Source: Scatomorpha pullicola
GTDB taxonomy: Bacteria > Bacillota > Clostridia > Oscillospirales > Oscillospiraceae
Direction of reading: 5' to 3'
NCBI GenBank assembly: GCA_018716545.1
Contig: DVJU01000040.1
Span: 1 to 13,526, forward strand
Length of the DNA: 13,526 nucleotides
Every line of letters begins with the position of its first letter. The stretch's first letter is position 1. Below are positions 1 to 6,738 of the stretch, one piece after another. The notes under the pieces are model-generated. The model searched no databases. It was not told the DNA's origin and worked only from the letters and a program-made list of their open reading frames with translations. Made by a program: the position numbers and the translations under genes.

Positions 1-1
1 G

Positions 2-73
2 CTGCTCAAATATCTGCGCCGCTTTACCCCGCACCCCAGCCTCGAAGTCGTGCTCGCATCTACAACAGAATAG
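2..73 (+). CDS. C-terminal end of an unidentified gene (5' truncated by window)
   Basis: The frame starting at base 2 is open from the window edge to a TAG at 71-73. It reads LLKYLRRFTPHPSLEVVLAS plus three more residues. Most third positions are G or C, as in the clear genes of this window, which suggests a genuine coding tail. Too little remains to name a product. It points towards the leftward tRNA-Leu gene, so the two would converge. It could be chance, since frame 1 is also open here. Confidence 0.4.
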   Translation: MLKYLRRFTPHPSLEVVLASTTE

Positions 74-89
74 CGCCCTACGCTGCAAG

Positions 90-136
90 AAAAACGCAGA
101 GCCTTACAGCGTTACTCAAACGTCGTAAGGCCCTGC
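90..136 (-). terminator. Intrinsic terminator of the leftward tRNA-Leu(CAA) gene
   Basis: On the minus strand the arm GCAGGGCCTTAC (125-136) pairs with GTAAGGCTCTGC (96-107) over 12 bp, with one G-U pair. Further pairing extends into the loop (CGTT with AACG). The stem is followed at once by GTTTTTC (T-run at 90-94). It begins 5 nt past the CCA end of the tRNA. Confidence 0.8.
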
Positions 137-140
137 ATAT

Positions 141-227
141 TGGTGCCGGTGGCGGGAATCGAACCCGCACGCCATTGCTGGCAATGGATTTTGAGTCCAC
201 CTCGTCTACCAGTTCCAACACACCGGC
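141..227 (-). tRNA. tRNA-Leu (anticodon CAA)
   Basis: The minus strand folds as an 87-nt class II tRNA. The 7-bp acceptor stem is GCCGGTG with CACCGGC, and the CCA end is encoded. A D-arm contains CTGGTAGACGAG. The anticodon stem TGGA/TCCA encloses loop CTCAAAA (anticodon CAA, reading UUG). The variable arm TTGC-CAGC-AATGG is long, as in leucine tRNAs, and the T-arm is GCGGG-TTCGATT-CCCGC. The promoter is at 239-267 and the terminator at 90-136, so it is a single-gene transcript. Confidence 0.97.
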
Positions 228-238
228 ATAACGTATGG

Positions 239-267
239 ATTATACATCACGTCAGCAAAATTTTCAA
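239..267 (-). promoter_or_regulatory. Sigma-70-type promoter of tRNA-Leu(CAA)
   Basis: On the minus strand, -35 TTGAAA (262-267) and a perfect -10 TATAAT (239-244) are separated by 17 nt. The expected start lies a few bases before the mature tRNA 5' end at 227, which fits a short-leader tRNA transcript. Confidence 0.88.
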
Positions 268-303
268 GAGCGTATTGGCTAAATAAAAACTTGAAGATTC
301 TTC

Positions 304-332
304 TTGACATTTCAATTCAAGAGTGCTATTAT
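304..332 (+). promoter_or_regulatory. Sigma-70-type promoter of tRNA-Leu(CAG)
   Basis: A perfect -35 TTGACA (304-309) is followed after 17 nt by TATTAT (327-332). A second overlapping TATAAT sits at 330-335. The start would fall near 339, about 13 nt before the tRNA. It is divergent from the minus-strand tRNA promoter, with about 36 bp between the two -35 boxes. Confidence 0.88.
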
Positions 333-351
333 AATCGAGCATTCCAAATAC

Positions 352-439
352 GCGCGAGTGGTGGAATTGGCAGACTCGCTAGATTCAGGTTCTAGTGTGC
401 ACTACGCACGTGCGGGTTCAAGTCCCGCCTCGCGCACCA
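352..439 (+). tRNA. tRNA-Leu (anticodon CAG)
   Basis: An 88-nt class II tRNA. The acceptor stem GCGCGAG pairs with CTCGCGC, followed by ACCA (encoded CCA). The D-arm contains TTGGCAGACTCGC. The anticodon stem CTAGA/TCTAG encloses TTCAGGT (anticodon CAG, reading CUG). The variable arm is long (GTGTGCACTACGCAC), and the T-arm is TGCGGG-TTCAAGT-CCCGC. It has its own promoter (304-332) and terminator (441-478). Confidence 0.97.
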
Positions 440-440
440 C

Positions 441-478
441 GTCGGAGCAAGCTTCGTATCGCTTGCTCCGACTTTTTT
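441..478 (+). terminator. Intrinsic terminator of tRNA-Leu(CAG)
   Basis: A perfect 12-bp stem GTCGGAGCAAGC (441-452) / GCTTGCTCCGAC (461-472) has an 8-nt loop and is followed by six T (473-478). It starts one base after the tRNA CCA end. Confidence 0.95.
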
Positions 479-515
479 CAAAAGTCAGAGCGCGCTCGCT
501 CCGCTGCTCCTCCTT

Positions 516-552
516 TCAAAATTGAACCCACTTCGTTGGGCTTCAATTTTGA
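516..552. repeat. Long hairpin in the gene-free stretch 479-752
   Basis: The arms TCAAAATTGAA (516-526) and TTCAATTTTGA (542-552) pair over 11 bp. An inner CCCA/TGGG adds 4 bp, with one bulged C at 541. No T-run follows, so it is not a standard terminator. I see no supported gene in 479-752, only this hairpin, a terminator-like hairpin at 601-637 and one at 719-748. The hairpin may belong to a dispersed repeat or a small RNA. Confidence 0.55.
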
Positions 553-600
553 TAATAACCCGCGCGGCGAGTTGTGGCGGTGTAAGGACGAGCAAAAGCT

Positions 601-637
601 AAGAAGCAGAAGGATTTGAGCCTTCTGCTTCTTTTTT
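601..637 (+). terminator. Second rightward terminator-like hairpin
   Basis: A perfect 13-bp stem AAGAAGCAGAAGG (601-613) / CCTTCTGCTTCTT (621-633) has a 7-nt loop. A T-run follows at 632-637. It is oriented for rightward transcription, yet no rightward gene lies between it and the tRNA terminator at 441-478. It could be a backup terminator or the end of an unannotated small RNA. Confidence 0.75.
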
Positions 638-718
638 ACCAGTTTACTGCGCTTGATGCAAACCCAAACCATATCGCCCCGCAAACAAGATGCTAAACCA
701 GCGGAGCAAGAATCGGAA

Positions 719-748
719 CGAGCGTAAGTGTTGCACACTATACGCTCG
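719..748 (-). terminator. Possible hairpin terminator after the EFR1 gene
   Basis: CGAGCGTA (719-726) pairs with TACGCTCG (741-748). An inner AGTG/CACT adds 4 bp with one bulged A. It lies 5 bp past the stop codon of the leftward gene at 753. On the minus strand the following bases are not T-rich, so termination would be weak. It may instead protect the 3' end of the mRNA. Confidence 0.4.
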
Positions 749-752
749 GGCT

Positions 753-1535
753 TCACTGCTGCGCGGGTGATCCTGCCGAAATATCGCCGGCGTCAGGACA
801 GTGGTATCTCGGTTTTCCGACGCTTATCTTTTCGTACTCGATGGCCGAGGCCGGGCAGGAGCAGATGCACGCCATGCAGTGGGTGCAGTTCCCGTTCCAC
901 GTGGGTCTGCCGCGCTCCATCGTGATGTTCCGCACCGGACACAGGCGTTCGCACTTGCCGCAGCCTATGCACGCCCCGCTCACCGTGAAGCGCCGGTCGC
1001 CAATCATGAACCGGCAAAACGCCGCGTGTACTACTCCGGATTTCATGCGGTCGAGCGCGGACGCCGGGTGGCCGGCAAGGTCCAGGCCGCCGGCGATGCA
1101 GTCCGCCGCGAGGCGGATGCTCTCCTTTGCGCGGTCTACTATCTCCCTGGACTCGGCCTCGTCCGGCACGGGGAACATGGCCACATAGTTTTCGGGCATG
1201 ACGATGCTTGCCGTGCCGCGGTATGCAAGGCTTTTCTCCGAGCACAGCGCACGGTTGTACGCCGCCGCGTTCCCCGTGTCCGTGCCGCAGGTCATGACAA
1301 AGTATGCGTCACGGCAGCCGACAAAGCGCGTCGAGCGTATAAAACCCTCAAACACGCGCGGCAGGCGCCAGCCGTGCGTCGGCGATACGAACACCCATCG
1401 CGTATCCGAGACGAACTCCCCGGCTATGCCGTCGCGTATGTACTCAAAGGCGCTGATACATCTGTCTCCCGTGAGCGCGGCGAGCTGTTTGGCGCAGTAT
1501 TCGCTGTTTCCTGTTCCCGTATAATAGATAATCAT
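753..1535 (-). CDS. EFR1-family flavodoxin/ferredoxin fusion protein
   Basis: A 260-residue cytoplasmic electron-transfer protein. The N-terminus has a flavodoxin-like fold with the phosphate-loop motif TGTGNS at residues 6-11, expected to bind FMN. The C-terminus carries two [4Fe-4S] motifs of ferredoxin type, CxxCxxCxxxCP: C189/C192/C195/C199 and C217/C220/C223/C227. The length and two-part layout fit the EFR1 family, which is widespread in anaerobic Firmicutes; physiological partners are generally unknown. The ATG is preceded by GGAGGT (1541-1546) 5 nt upstream, so the start is secure. It stands alone with its own promoter (1556-1584). It probably shuttles electrons between a flavin and low-potential Fe-S partners; the partner cannot be told from this window. 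Confidence 0.9.
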   Translation of the reverse strand: MIIYYTGTGNSEYCAKQLAALTGDRCISAFEYIRDGIAGEFVSDTRWVFVSPTHGWRLPRVFEGFIRSTRFVGCRDAYFVMTCGTDTGNAAAYNRALCSEKSLAYRGTASIVMPENYVAMFPVPDEAESREIVDRAKESIRLAADCIAGGLDLAGHPASALDRMKSGVVHAAFCRFMIGDRRFTVSGACIGCGKCERLCPVRNITMERGRPTWNGNCTHCMACICSCPASAIEYEKISVGKPRYHCPDAGDISAGSPAQQ

Positions 1536-1545
1536 AGCGCACCTC

Positions 1546-1559
1546 CAATACCGGTATTG
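1546..1559. promoter_or_regulatory. 14-bp perfect palindrome, candidate operator of the EFR1 gene
   Basis: CAATACCGGTATTG is a perfect palindrome. It overlaps the -10 box (1556-1561), covers the expected transcription start and abuts the ribosome binding site (1541-1546). A dimeric repressor bound here would block initiation. No regulator gene is nearby, and the matching protein family is not identified. Confidence 0.5.
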
Positions 1560-1584
1560 TATAGCAAAACGATTGCGCTCTCAA
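1556..1584 (-). promoter_or_regulatory. Promoter of the EFR1 gene
   Basis: On the minus strand, TTGAGA (1579-1584) and TACAAT (1556-1561) are separated by exactly 17 nt. The predicted start near 1549 gives a leader of only about 14 nt containing the GGAGGT site. Confidence 0.72.
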
Positions 1585-1630
1585 CAAAAAAATCTCAAGA
1601 CGCGCCTGTGAGCTTCCCGCCGGGAGGCGC

Positions 1631-1665
1631 AAAATGCCCTGACCCACTGCGGGTCAGGGCATTTT
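1631..1665 (-). terminator. Terminator of the envelope operon
   Basis: A perfect 15-bp stem AAAATGCCCTGACCC (1631-1645) / GGGTCAGGGCATTTT (1651-1665) has a 5-nt loop. It begins directly after the TGA at 1666. On the minus strand it ends in TTTT. A second weaker hairpin (GCGCCT/AGGCGC, 1602-1630) follows, with a seven-T run at 1586-1592, possibly a backup. No rightward gene feeds it from the left. Confidence 0.85.
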
Positions 1666-3594
1666 TCATTCGGCGTAGGTGCCGTCCGCGTTGCGGTAGC
1701 GCCAGCCGTCGTCGTTGCAGACCCAGCCGGCGCAGCTGACGCCGTACTGCATGTATATGTTCAGGCTCAGCGCGTTGCGGGTGTCGTTGTCCTGGAAGTG
1801 CCACCACTCGCTGGTTAGCCCGCCGAAGCCGGCGGCCTTCATATAGCTGTCCAGCAGCAGCGCCTCCTCGTTGTTGCGGGAGATAATGGAGTAGACGGAG
1901 AGGTCGTGCATGTCGGTCTGCATCTCCAGCTCCTCGCCGGTGTCCACGCGCTCCAGAGTGAGATCCAGCGCTATGCCCATGTTGTGATACGAGCCGTTCT
2001 GCGCCAGGAAGTTCGGCAGGGAGTAGTTGCCCTCCGTGACCAGGCGGCGGTAGGTCAGACCCTCCTCGTCCGGCAGATCCTCGGGGACTTCGCCGTAGAA
2101 ATCCGTATCCGGCAGGGGAGTGTCTATTATGGCCTCCGCGGTGTTGTATATGTAGGTCGTGGCCATGCGCGGGCGGAACGAGTCGTAGATCTTCAGGCGG
2201 TAGCCGTCCTCCAGCGCGGCCGTGGCGGCGTTGTAGAGCTTTTCACAGCAGGGGTAGAGGTAGGGCGCCAGGTACAGCCCGTCAGCCAGCTGTACGTGCT
2301 CGTAGCCGGGTATGACGGTGTCCGTGACCTCGGGTATCTCATAGCCGTGCACCATGTACTTGGAGGCGTAGCTGTTCGTGATGTCGTAGACCAGCAGCTC
2401 TCCGAGGTATTCGGGGAGGTTTATCATGCAGTAGTTGCTCTCTATCCAGCCGTAGACGTCCTCGTCCAGGCGCACCTGGAACATGCCGTTTTCCTCGTCC
2501 ATAACGCAGTAGGCCGTCGCGGCCGGGGCGGTGTAGCCCTCCATCAGCTCGGACATGCTCGAGTCCGCGTAGACCGCCAGCTCGGTCAGCGGCCAGATGG
2601 TGCAGTATATGGGCGAGCGCTCGGTGGTGAAGCTCAGCTCGTCGCTGGAGGACACGCTCTCCTCCACGCCCTCGTCGTAGCCCACGACGCGGAAGGTGTA
2701 TTCCCGGCAGCTGGCCAGCGTGCCGGTCTCGTAAACCAGCTCCTCGCCGCAGTCCACGGTGGCCAGGGTAGTCCACTCGTCGCCGTCCCTGGACTGTATC
2801 TCGTAGTAGTCGCCCTTGGCCTCGGTCCAGCTCAGGCTGTACTGGTTCGTGTCCTCCATGGCCTCGCTGCTGAGCGAGCTGGTGTCGGACAGCAGGTCTT
2901 CGCGCTCAAGCGTGAACGCCTCTCCGGGTCGTCCGGTGAGTGCGTAGCCCTCACCGCTGAGCACGGCGCGCACGACGAAGGCGTATTCTTCGCCGTACTC
3001 GGGCATCGCGAGGTCGGCGTCCTCGCCGAAGCGGACGGTGAGCGTCCCGTCGTCGGAGCTTGCGAGCAAGCGCTCGTTCTCTCCGGCCTCGGCTTCGGGG
3101 TCATCCGTGACGAGGCGCAGCTCATAGCTCAGCCCCACGCGCGGCTCGACCACGGCGGTGAGCGTCTGCCGCTCCACGTCGACCGTCCACTCGGCCTCCG
3201 GCGCGTCCGGGCTGACCAGGGAGACGGAGGTGGCGAGCGGCTCGCCCTCACGCAGATGCTCCCTGCCAAAGAGGTACCAGCTGCCATAGGGGGTGACGGT
3301 TATCGTGCAGTCGCGCTCCGCTACGCCGCTGAGCAGAGTCCGGGTCTCGCTGACAGGTTCTCCGGTGACGGCCTCGTCGCCGAGGCTGACGGCGTAGTGC
3401 GTGGCGTTGTCGCCTGCAGGCCACTCCAGGCGGTATTCACCGTCAGAGAGGTAGAGCAAAGACAACGAGGCTCCCTCCGGCATGGAGGAAGCCGCGTTTA
3501 TGTACGGTAAGGCAAAGAGCAAAAAGGCCGCTATCAGCAGCAGCGGTACGGCTGCAATCACGCATATCAGCGCTATCTTGCTCCTCTTTTTCAT
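1666..3594 (-). CDS. Membrane-anchored VanX-like M15 peptidase with FnIII-like and SH3-like regions
   Basis: A 642-residue exported zinc peptidase. Residues 6-32 are a signal-anchor helix after MKKRSK. Residues about 40-325 look like repeated beta-sandwich (fibronectin III-like) units. Residues about 330-395 resemble a bacterial SH3 wall-binding domain (ending near VYGWIESNYCMINLPEYLG). The catalytic part (about 400-615) has the M15 signature: R474 in YDSFRP, H537 and D544 in SYHNMGIALDLTL, and E596 and H599 in SEWWHF. The 7- and 3-residue spacings equal those of VanX H116/D123 and E181/H184, so D-Ala-D-Ala dipeptidase is more likely than VanY carboxypeptidase. The C-terminus (GW..DDGWRYRNADGTYA) resembles one glycan-binding repeat. 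GAGG 6 nt upstream supports the ATG. It is the last gene of the operon. No vanHA-like genes are present, so wall remodelling is likelier than vancomycin resistance. Confidence 0.86.
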   Translation of the reverse strand: MKKRSKIALICVIAAVPLLLIAAFLLFALPYINAASSMPEGASLSLLYLSDGEYRLEWPAGDNATHYAVSLGDEAVTGEPVSETRTLLSGVAERDCTITVTPYGSWYLFGREHLREGEPLATSVSLVSPDAPEAEWTVDVERQTLTAVVEPRVGLSYELRLVTDDPEAEAGENERLLASSDDGTLTVRFGEDADLAMPEYGEEYAFVVRAVLSGEGYALTGRPGEAFTLEREDLLSDTSSLSSEAMEDTNQYSLSWTEAKGDYYEIQSRDGDEWTTLATVDCGEELVYETGTLASCREYTFRVVGYDEGVEESVSSSDELSFTTERSPIYCTIWPLTELAVYADSSMSELMEGYTAPAATAYCVMDEENGMFQVRLDEDVYGWIESNYCMINLPEYLGELLVYDITNSYASKYMVHGYEIPEVTDTVIPGYEHVQLADGLYLAPYLYPCCEKLYNAATAALEDGYRLKIYDSFRPRMATTYIYNTAEAIIDTPLPDTDFYGEVPEDLPDEEGLTYRRLVTEGNYSLPNFLAQNGSYHNMGIALDLTLERVDTGEELEMQTDMHDLSVYSIISRNNEEALLLDSYMKAAGFGGLTSEWWHFQDNDTRNALSLNIYMQYGVSCAGWVCNDDGWRYRNADGTYAE

Positions 3595-3612
3595 TGTGCG
3601 CCTCGCTTTCGT

Positions 3613-3993
3613 TTATTCTACGTAGTTCACGGTCTCCTGGCCGTCGGTGTCGCGGTAGGTGTAGACAGTGAAGCCGTCGTAATAGAGGTTGCCGTCCTCG
3701 CCTTCGCCCAGGCAGCTGGGGGCGTAGTCGCTGCTTTCGGGCTCGCCGATGGCCGCGATAAGATCCTCAACGGGGGCGCCCTCAAAGGTCTTGGCAGTCT
3801 CCAGCAGGCTGGTGTCGCCGCCGTTCTCGCCATCTTCGGGGGCAGCGGTGCCCTCGACCGCTTCGGTGGGGGAGGTGGTGTCCTCGGGCGCGGTCTCGCT
3901 GGGCGCGGCGGTCTCGGTGCTGCCGGCGTCGCCGCAGGCGGCAAGGCCGAGAACGAGCATCGCGGCAAGCATAAGGCTCAGTATCTTCTTCAT
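3613..3993 (-). CDS. Small lipoprotein with a conserved C-terminal domain of unknown function
   Basis: A 126-residue protein. The signal peptide ends in the lipobox LGLAAC (C20), so it should be lipidated and held on the outer face of the membrane. Residues 21-62 are a Thr/Ser/Pro/Glu/Ala-rich low-complexity linker. Residues 63-126 form a compact domain containing VEDLIAAIGEPESSDYAPSC and YYDGFTVYTYRD. The IGEP motif, followed by a strand-rich region, recalls BamE/BLIP-like folds, but this is only an impression and I do not assign a function. The ribosome binding site AGAAAGGGA (4001-4009) lies 7 nt upstream. The gene sits 18 nt from each neighbour in the envelope operon. It may be an accessory partner of the acyltransferase or peptidase. 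Confidence 0.85.
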   Translation of the reverse strand: MKKILSLMLAAMLVLGLAACGDAGSTETAAPSETAPEDTTSPTEAVEGTAAPEDGENGGDTSLLETAKTFEGAPVEDLIAAIGEPESSDYAPSCLGEGEDGNLYYDGFTVYTYRDTDGQETVNYVE

Positions 3994-4011
3994 TTTGTGG
4001 TCCCTTTCTGA

Positions 4012-5340
4012 TTATATATTGACGCTCATGTCGCAGTGCGTCAGATTCCCGTCTGAGTACCAGAACAGCGTGTACTCGCCGCCGCCCTCGCCGGGCAGGC
4101 AGGCCGTGTACCCGTCCGCCGTCAGCAGGCACTCATAGACAGCGCCATTATACGCTATGTAGACGTCAGAATCAACATCTACGTTTCCGGAAATCACGCC
4201 CGTGACGCTGTGGGCTCCGTCGAGAGCCGCGTCGGCCTCCAGCGTAGCTTCGCCTTCTATATCCGACGCGAGGTTCAATTCGCGCTCCGGGGCGGGGAAG
4301 ACGGCCGGCTGCTCATATAACCAGGAGAGGTTCCTCTCTACAAGCTCTATGACGACGGCCGTGGAGGAAAGTTCCTCCGCCGTTGTAAGATCATAGGCGG
4401 CCTGGCGCGAGAACCTGGCGGAGGCAAAGCCCTCCGCCATGAAGGGGTAGAGCAGCTCGCCGAAGCTGTCGCGGAACATCAGCAGGCTCCCGACCCCGTC
4501 CGAGGTCGTGTCTATGGTTATGCTGTCCGGGCGGATGTTGGCGCCCTGGTCAAAATTTAGCGCGGTGGGTGCGTCGTTCGTCTCCGTGTCCGTGCCGGCG
4601 GGGTAGAGCATGTCAAAGAGGTCGCCGGTGTGCTGCACGGTCTCGTACTCATATCCGGCGGCATAGCTGCTCCCGACGCCGAGCGCGGCGTTCAGCGCGT
4701 CGGCGGCCAGCGCCGCGCCGCGGCTGTTCCAGTGCGAGTCGTGCTCGAAGTAGTACACCTCGTCCTGAGCGCTGAACAGCTCAAACAGGTTTACATAGTT
4801 AACGCCCAACTCCTCCATCGCCGCCGCCAGACGCTCTGCGCTCGAGGGCGCGCCGGACTGCGGATAGCCGGGGAGGTGTTCGGGGTAGAGCGTGCTCTTG
4901 TCCGGGGCTATCGTGAACACAAAGTCCGCGCCCAGGCTCTCGACGTACTCCTGCATGAGGGCGAGGTTGTTCGCGGCGGCGTATACCCCGCGCTCGCCGA
5001 GCGTATAGACGCCGGCCCAGCCCTCGATCTCGGGCGCGTAGTAGAGCCAGCCGTCGCGGCCGAGTACGACGTCGTCCTCGGCGCTGTGCCCCAGGGGCGC
5101 GAGTAGCTTTGCCCAGCCGGTGATAAGCTCCTGCCTGAGATAAAAGCCGTCGTTGACGTAGTCGGCCAGCTCGCCGAGGTAGTCGGTGTTCAGCGAGCCG
5201 TCGCGCTCCGTCAGGTCGGGCATGGCCGCGCCGACTTCGTTTGCCCCGGCCGCGGCGGGGCCGTTTATGAGCAGACCGACGCCGGGTATCAGGCAGAGCG
5301 CGAGTATCAAGGCTATGAATATCAGATAGAACCGCTTCAT
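4012..5340 (-). CDS. DHHW/AlgX-like SGNH-fold protein, probable extracytoplasmic O-acetyltransferase
   Basis: A 442-residue protein with an N-terminal signal or anchor helix (residues 4-26). Features of the AlgJ/AlgX/DHHW group include VLGRDGWLYY (92-101), APDKSTLYP (145-153), D201-x-H203-W in EHDSHWNSRG, and S292 in MFRDSFGELLYP. The order D-x-H then S corresponds to the AlgX triad (D174, H176, S269 in Pseudomonas), so the catalytic residues appear intact. In this family the protein takes acetyl groups passed across the membrane by an MBOAT partner and places them on an exported glycan. That partner is encoded one gene upstream (6738-8150). Residues about 350-442 form an extra beta-rich tail of unknown role. 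The start is supported by GGAG 10 nt upstream, inside the end of the preceding gene; the gap is 5 nt. Confidence 0.87.
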   Translation of the reverse strand: MKRFYLIFIALILALCLIPGVGLLINGPAAAGANEVGAAMPDLTERDGSLNTDYLGELADYVNDGFYLRQELITGWAKLLAPLGHSAEDDVVLGRDGWLYYAPEIEGWAGVYTLGERGVYAAANNLALMQEYVESLGADFVFTIAPDKSTLYPEHLPGYPQSGAPSSAERLAAAMEELGVNYVNLFELFSAQDEVYYFEHDSHWNSRGAALAADALNAALGVGSSYAAGYEYETVQHTGDLFDMLYPAGTDTETNDAPTALNFDQGANIRPDSITIDTTSDGVGSLLMFRDSFGELLYPFMAEGFASARFSRQAAYDLTTAEELSSTAVVIELVERNLSWLYEQPAVFPAPERELNLASDIEGEATLEADAALDGAHSVTGVISGNVDVDSDVYIAYNGAVYECLLTADGYTACLPGEGGGEYTLFWYSDGNLTHCDMSVNI

Positions 5341-5345
5341 CGGTA

Positions 5346-6725
5346 TTACGCTCCGTAGTAGTAGTTCCAGCCGGCGGCGTACCAGTAGGACATGGCGAAC
5401 ATGTCCTTGCTGTAGTCGCCGTCGCGCCGGTAGGCCATTTCGGTCTCGGTGTCGTAGGTCAAGAGCGCGCCGTTCTCGTCATAGATGGTGACCCAGCCGT
5501 GCGGCTCGTAGTCCCAGCCCATGGTCCCGGAGACGGCGGTGGCGTCGTAGCCCAGCCCGCGGGCGAGCGCCCAGAAGGCCGCCGCGTAGTTGTAGCAGTT
5601 GCCGCGCCCGGTGGAGAACATGGTCGTGGCCTCCTCGACCTCCCAGCCTGTCTCTCCGACGGCGTAGTAGTTGCGGCGCAGGTACTCAAAGCTGTCGCGC
5701 ACGTAGTTGAAGGCCGCGCGGAGCATCTCCTCGCGCGTCTCGTTCTCCTCGCAGATGGGGGCGAGGACCTCCGCCACCAGCTCGTCCAGCTCCTCGCTGC
5801 CGCTGGTGTAGCGGCCGTCGGAGCCGAGGTAGATGCCGCCTATCTCAGTGTCCTGAGCAAAGCGTCCGTCCTCGTCCACGTAGTAGAGATAGCCGCCCAG
5901 GTTGACGAAGCCCGGCTCGAAGTCGTAGCTCGCGCAGCGGCCTTCCTCGTCGTAGTAGAGGCCGTCCACCTCGGCGTCTGTGACGAACAGGCCGTTTTCG
6001 TCCACGAGGTAGAGGTAGCCGTCTATATACACGTTCCCCGGCTCGTAGGACACGGCTCCGGCCGGGTCGGCGCAGGCGGCGAGGGCTGCGGCGCCGGGGG
6101 CGTCGGCAGCCAGGTCGGGCGCGGGCGCGCGCTCCGGCGCTGCGGGCTGTATGCCCGCGAGCGAGAGGATAAGCTCCGCCGCGGCCGCGCGCGTGAGCGG
6201 CTCGGTGCCGTCGAGCGCGGCGAGCGTGCCGGGGGAGAACAGCCCTTCAAGCGCCGCAGCGAGGTCGGTCTCCGTGACCTCGCCGAGCGAGGCGAGGCTA
6301 TCCGCCTCCACCGCGCCTTCAAAGAGCGCGGACACGCCGGCTGCAAGCTCCGCACCGGAGACCGGCTGGTTCGGCAGCAGGCGTCCCAGCTCGTCGTATT
6401 CGAGCCACGGCGTCATGCTCGCCGTGAGCGCGGGGGCGATGAGCGCGGTGTAGCTCGCGTCGCCCTCGACCGGCTGCGTCAGGTCGGCCTCGCTGCCGTT
6501 CGCGTCCAGCCAGCAGACAAAGCGGTAGCCTGCGGGAGCGGCCTCAAACTGCGACACGTCGGCTACCTGTCCGCGCTGGACGTCGAGCTCCGTGACCTCC
6601 CCGTTGGCGGTGATGGTCAGCACGGCGCCGGAGAACAGTCCCAGCCGCGCGCCTATGGTGAGAGCCAGGCAGCAGAGCACCAGGACCAGCACAATGCCGC
6701 GCAGTACAGTTCCTTTCTTTTGCAC
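5346..6725 (-). CDS. Secreted transglutaminase-like cysteine protein with InlB-like and wall-binding-like repeats
   Basis: About 459 residues from the GTG at 6723-6725. That start is chosen because AGGAGGG (6733-6739) lies 8 nt from it but only 2 nt from the TTG two codons earlier. A membrane or signal helix lies at residues 8-29. Residues about 35-98 match an InlB-type beta repeat (WLDANG..ADLTQPVEGDASYTA). A helical Ala-rich region follows (about 105-195). Next are two wall-binding-like repeats 42 residues apart (starting near GYLYLVDENG, 236, and GYLYYVDEDG, 278). The transglutaminase core has C377 in GRGNCYNYA, H409 in PHGWV and D425 in YDTETEM. The triad looks complete, so cross-linking, protease or amidase activity is possible; the substrate is unknown. 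The ribosome binding site overlaps the MBOAT stop codon, implying coupled translation. It is a paralogue of the broken gene at 8147-9432. Confidence 0.85.
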   Translation of the reverse strand: MQKKGTVLRGIVLVLVLCCLALTIGARLGLFSGAVLTITANGEVTELDVQRGQVADVSQFEAAPAGYRFVCWLDANGSEADLTQPVEGDASYTALIAPALTASMTPWLEYDELGRLLPNQPVSGAELAAGVSALFEGAVEADSLASLGEVTETDLAAALEGLFSPGTLAALDGTEPLTRAAAAELILSLAGIQPAAPERAPAPDLAADAPGAAALAACADPAGAVSYEPGNVYIDGYLYLVDENGLFVTDAEVDGLYYDEEGRCASYDFEPGFVNLGGYLYYVDEDGRFAQDTEIGGIYLGSDGRYTSGSEELDELVAEVLAPICEENETREEMLRAAFNYVRDSFEYLRRNYYAVGETGWEVEEATTMFSTGRGNCYNYAAAFWALARGLGYDATAVSGTMGWDYEPHGWVTIYDENGALLTYDTETEMAYRRDGDYSKDMFAMSYWYAAGWNYYYGA

Positions 6726-6733
6726 GTCCAAGC

Positions 6734-6738
6734 CCTCC
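6734..6738 (-). promoter_or_regulatory. Ribosome binding site that selects the GTG start at 6725
   Basis: GGAGG on the minus strand overlaps the TAG of the MBOAT gene (6738-6740). It stands 8 nt before GTG (6723-6725) but only 2 nt before the in-frame TTG (6729-6731), so the GTG is the likely start. Confidence 0.7.

Noticed and set aside
478..756. 92-codon minus strand frame in the gap between tRNA and the EFR1 gene
   Set aside because: It overlaps two hairpins and a terminator, has no good ribosome binding site, and the composition is not protein-like.
1906..3510. 534-codon + strand reading frame antisense to the M15 peptidase gene
   Set aside because: It lies inside a gene with clear M15 motifs. 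Its translation is rich in Val/Arg/Gly/His with no recognisable domain, and the length is explained by high GC content.
1666..3594. Vancomycin resistance gene (vanX)
   Set aside because: The catalytic motifs fit, but the protein is exported and multidomain, and no ligase, dehydrogenase or VanRS genes are nearby.
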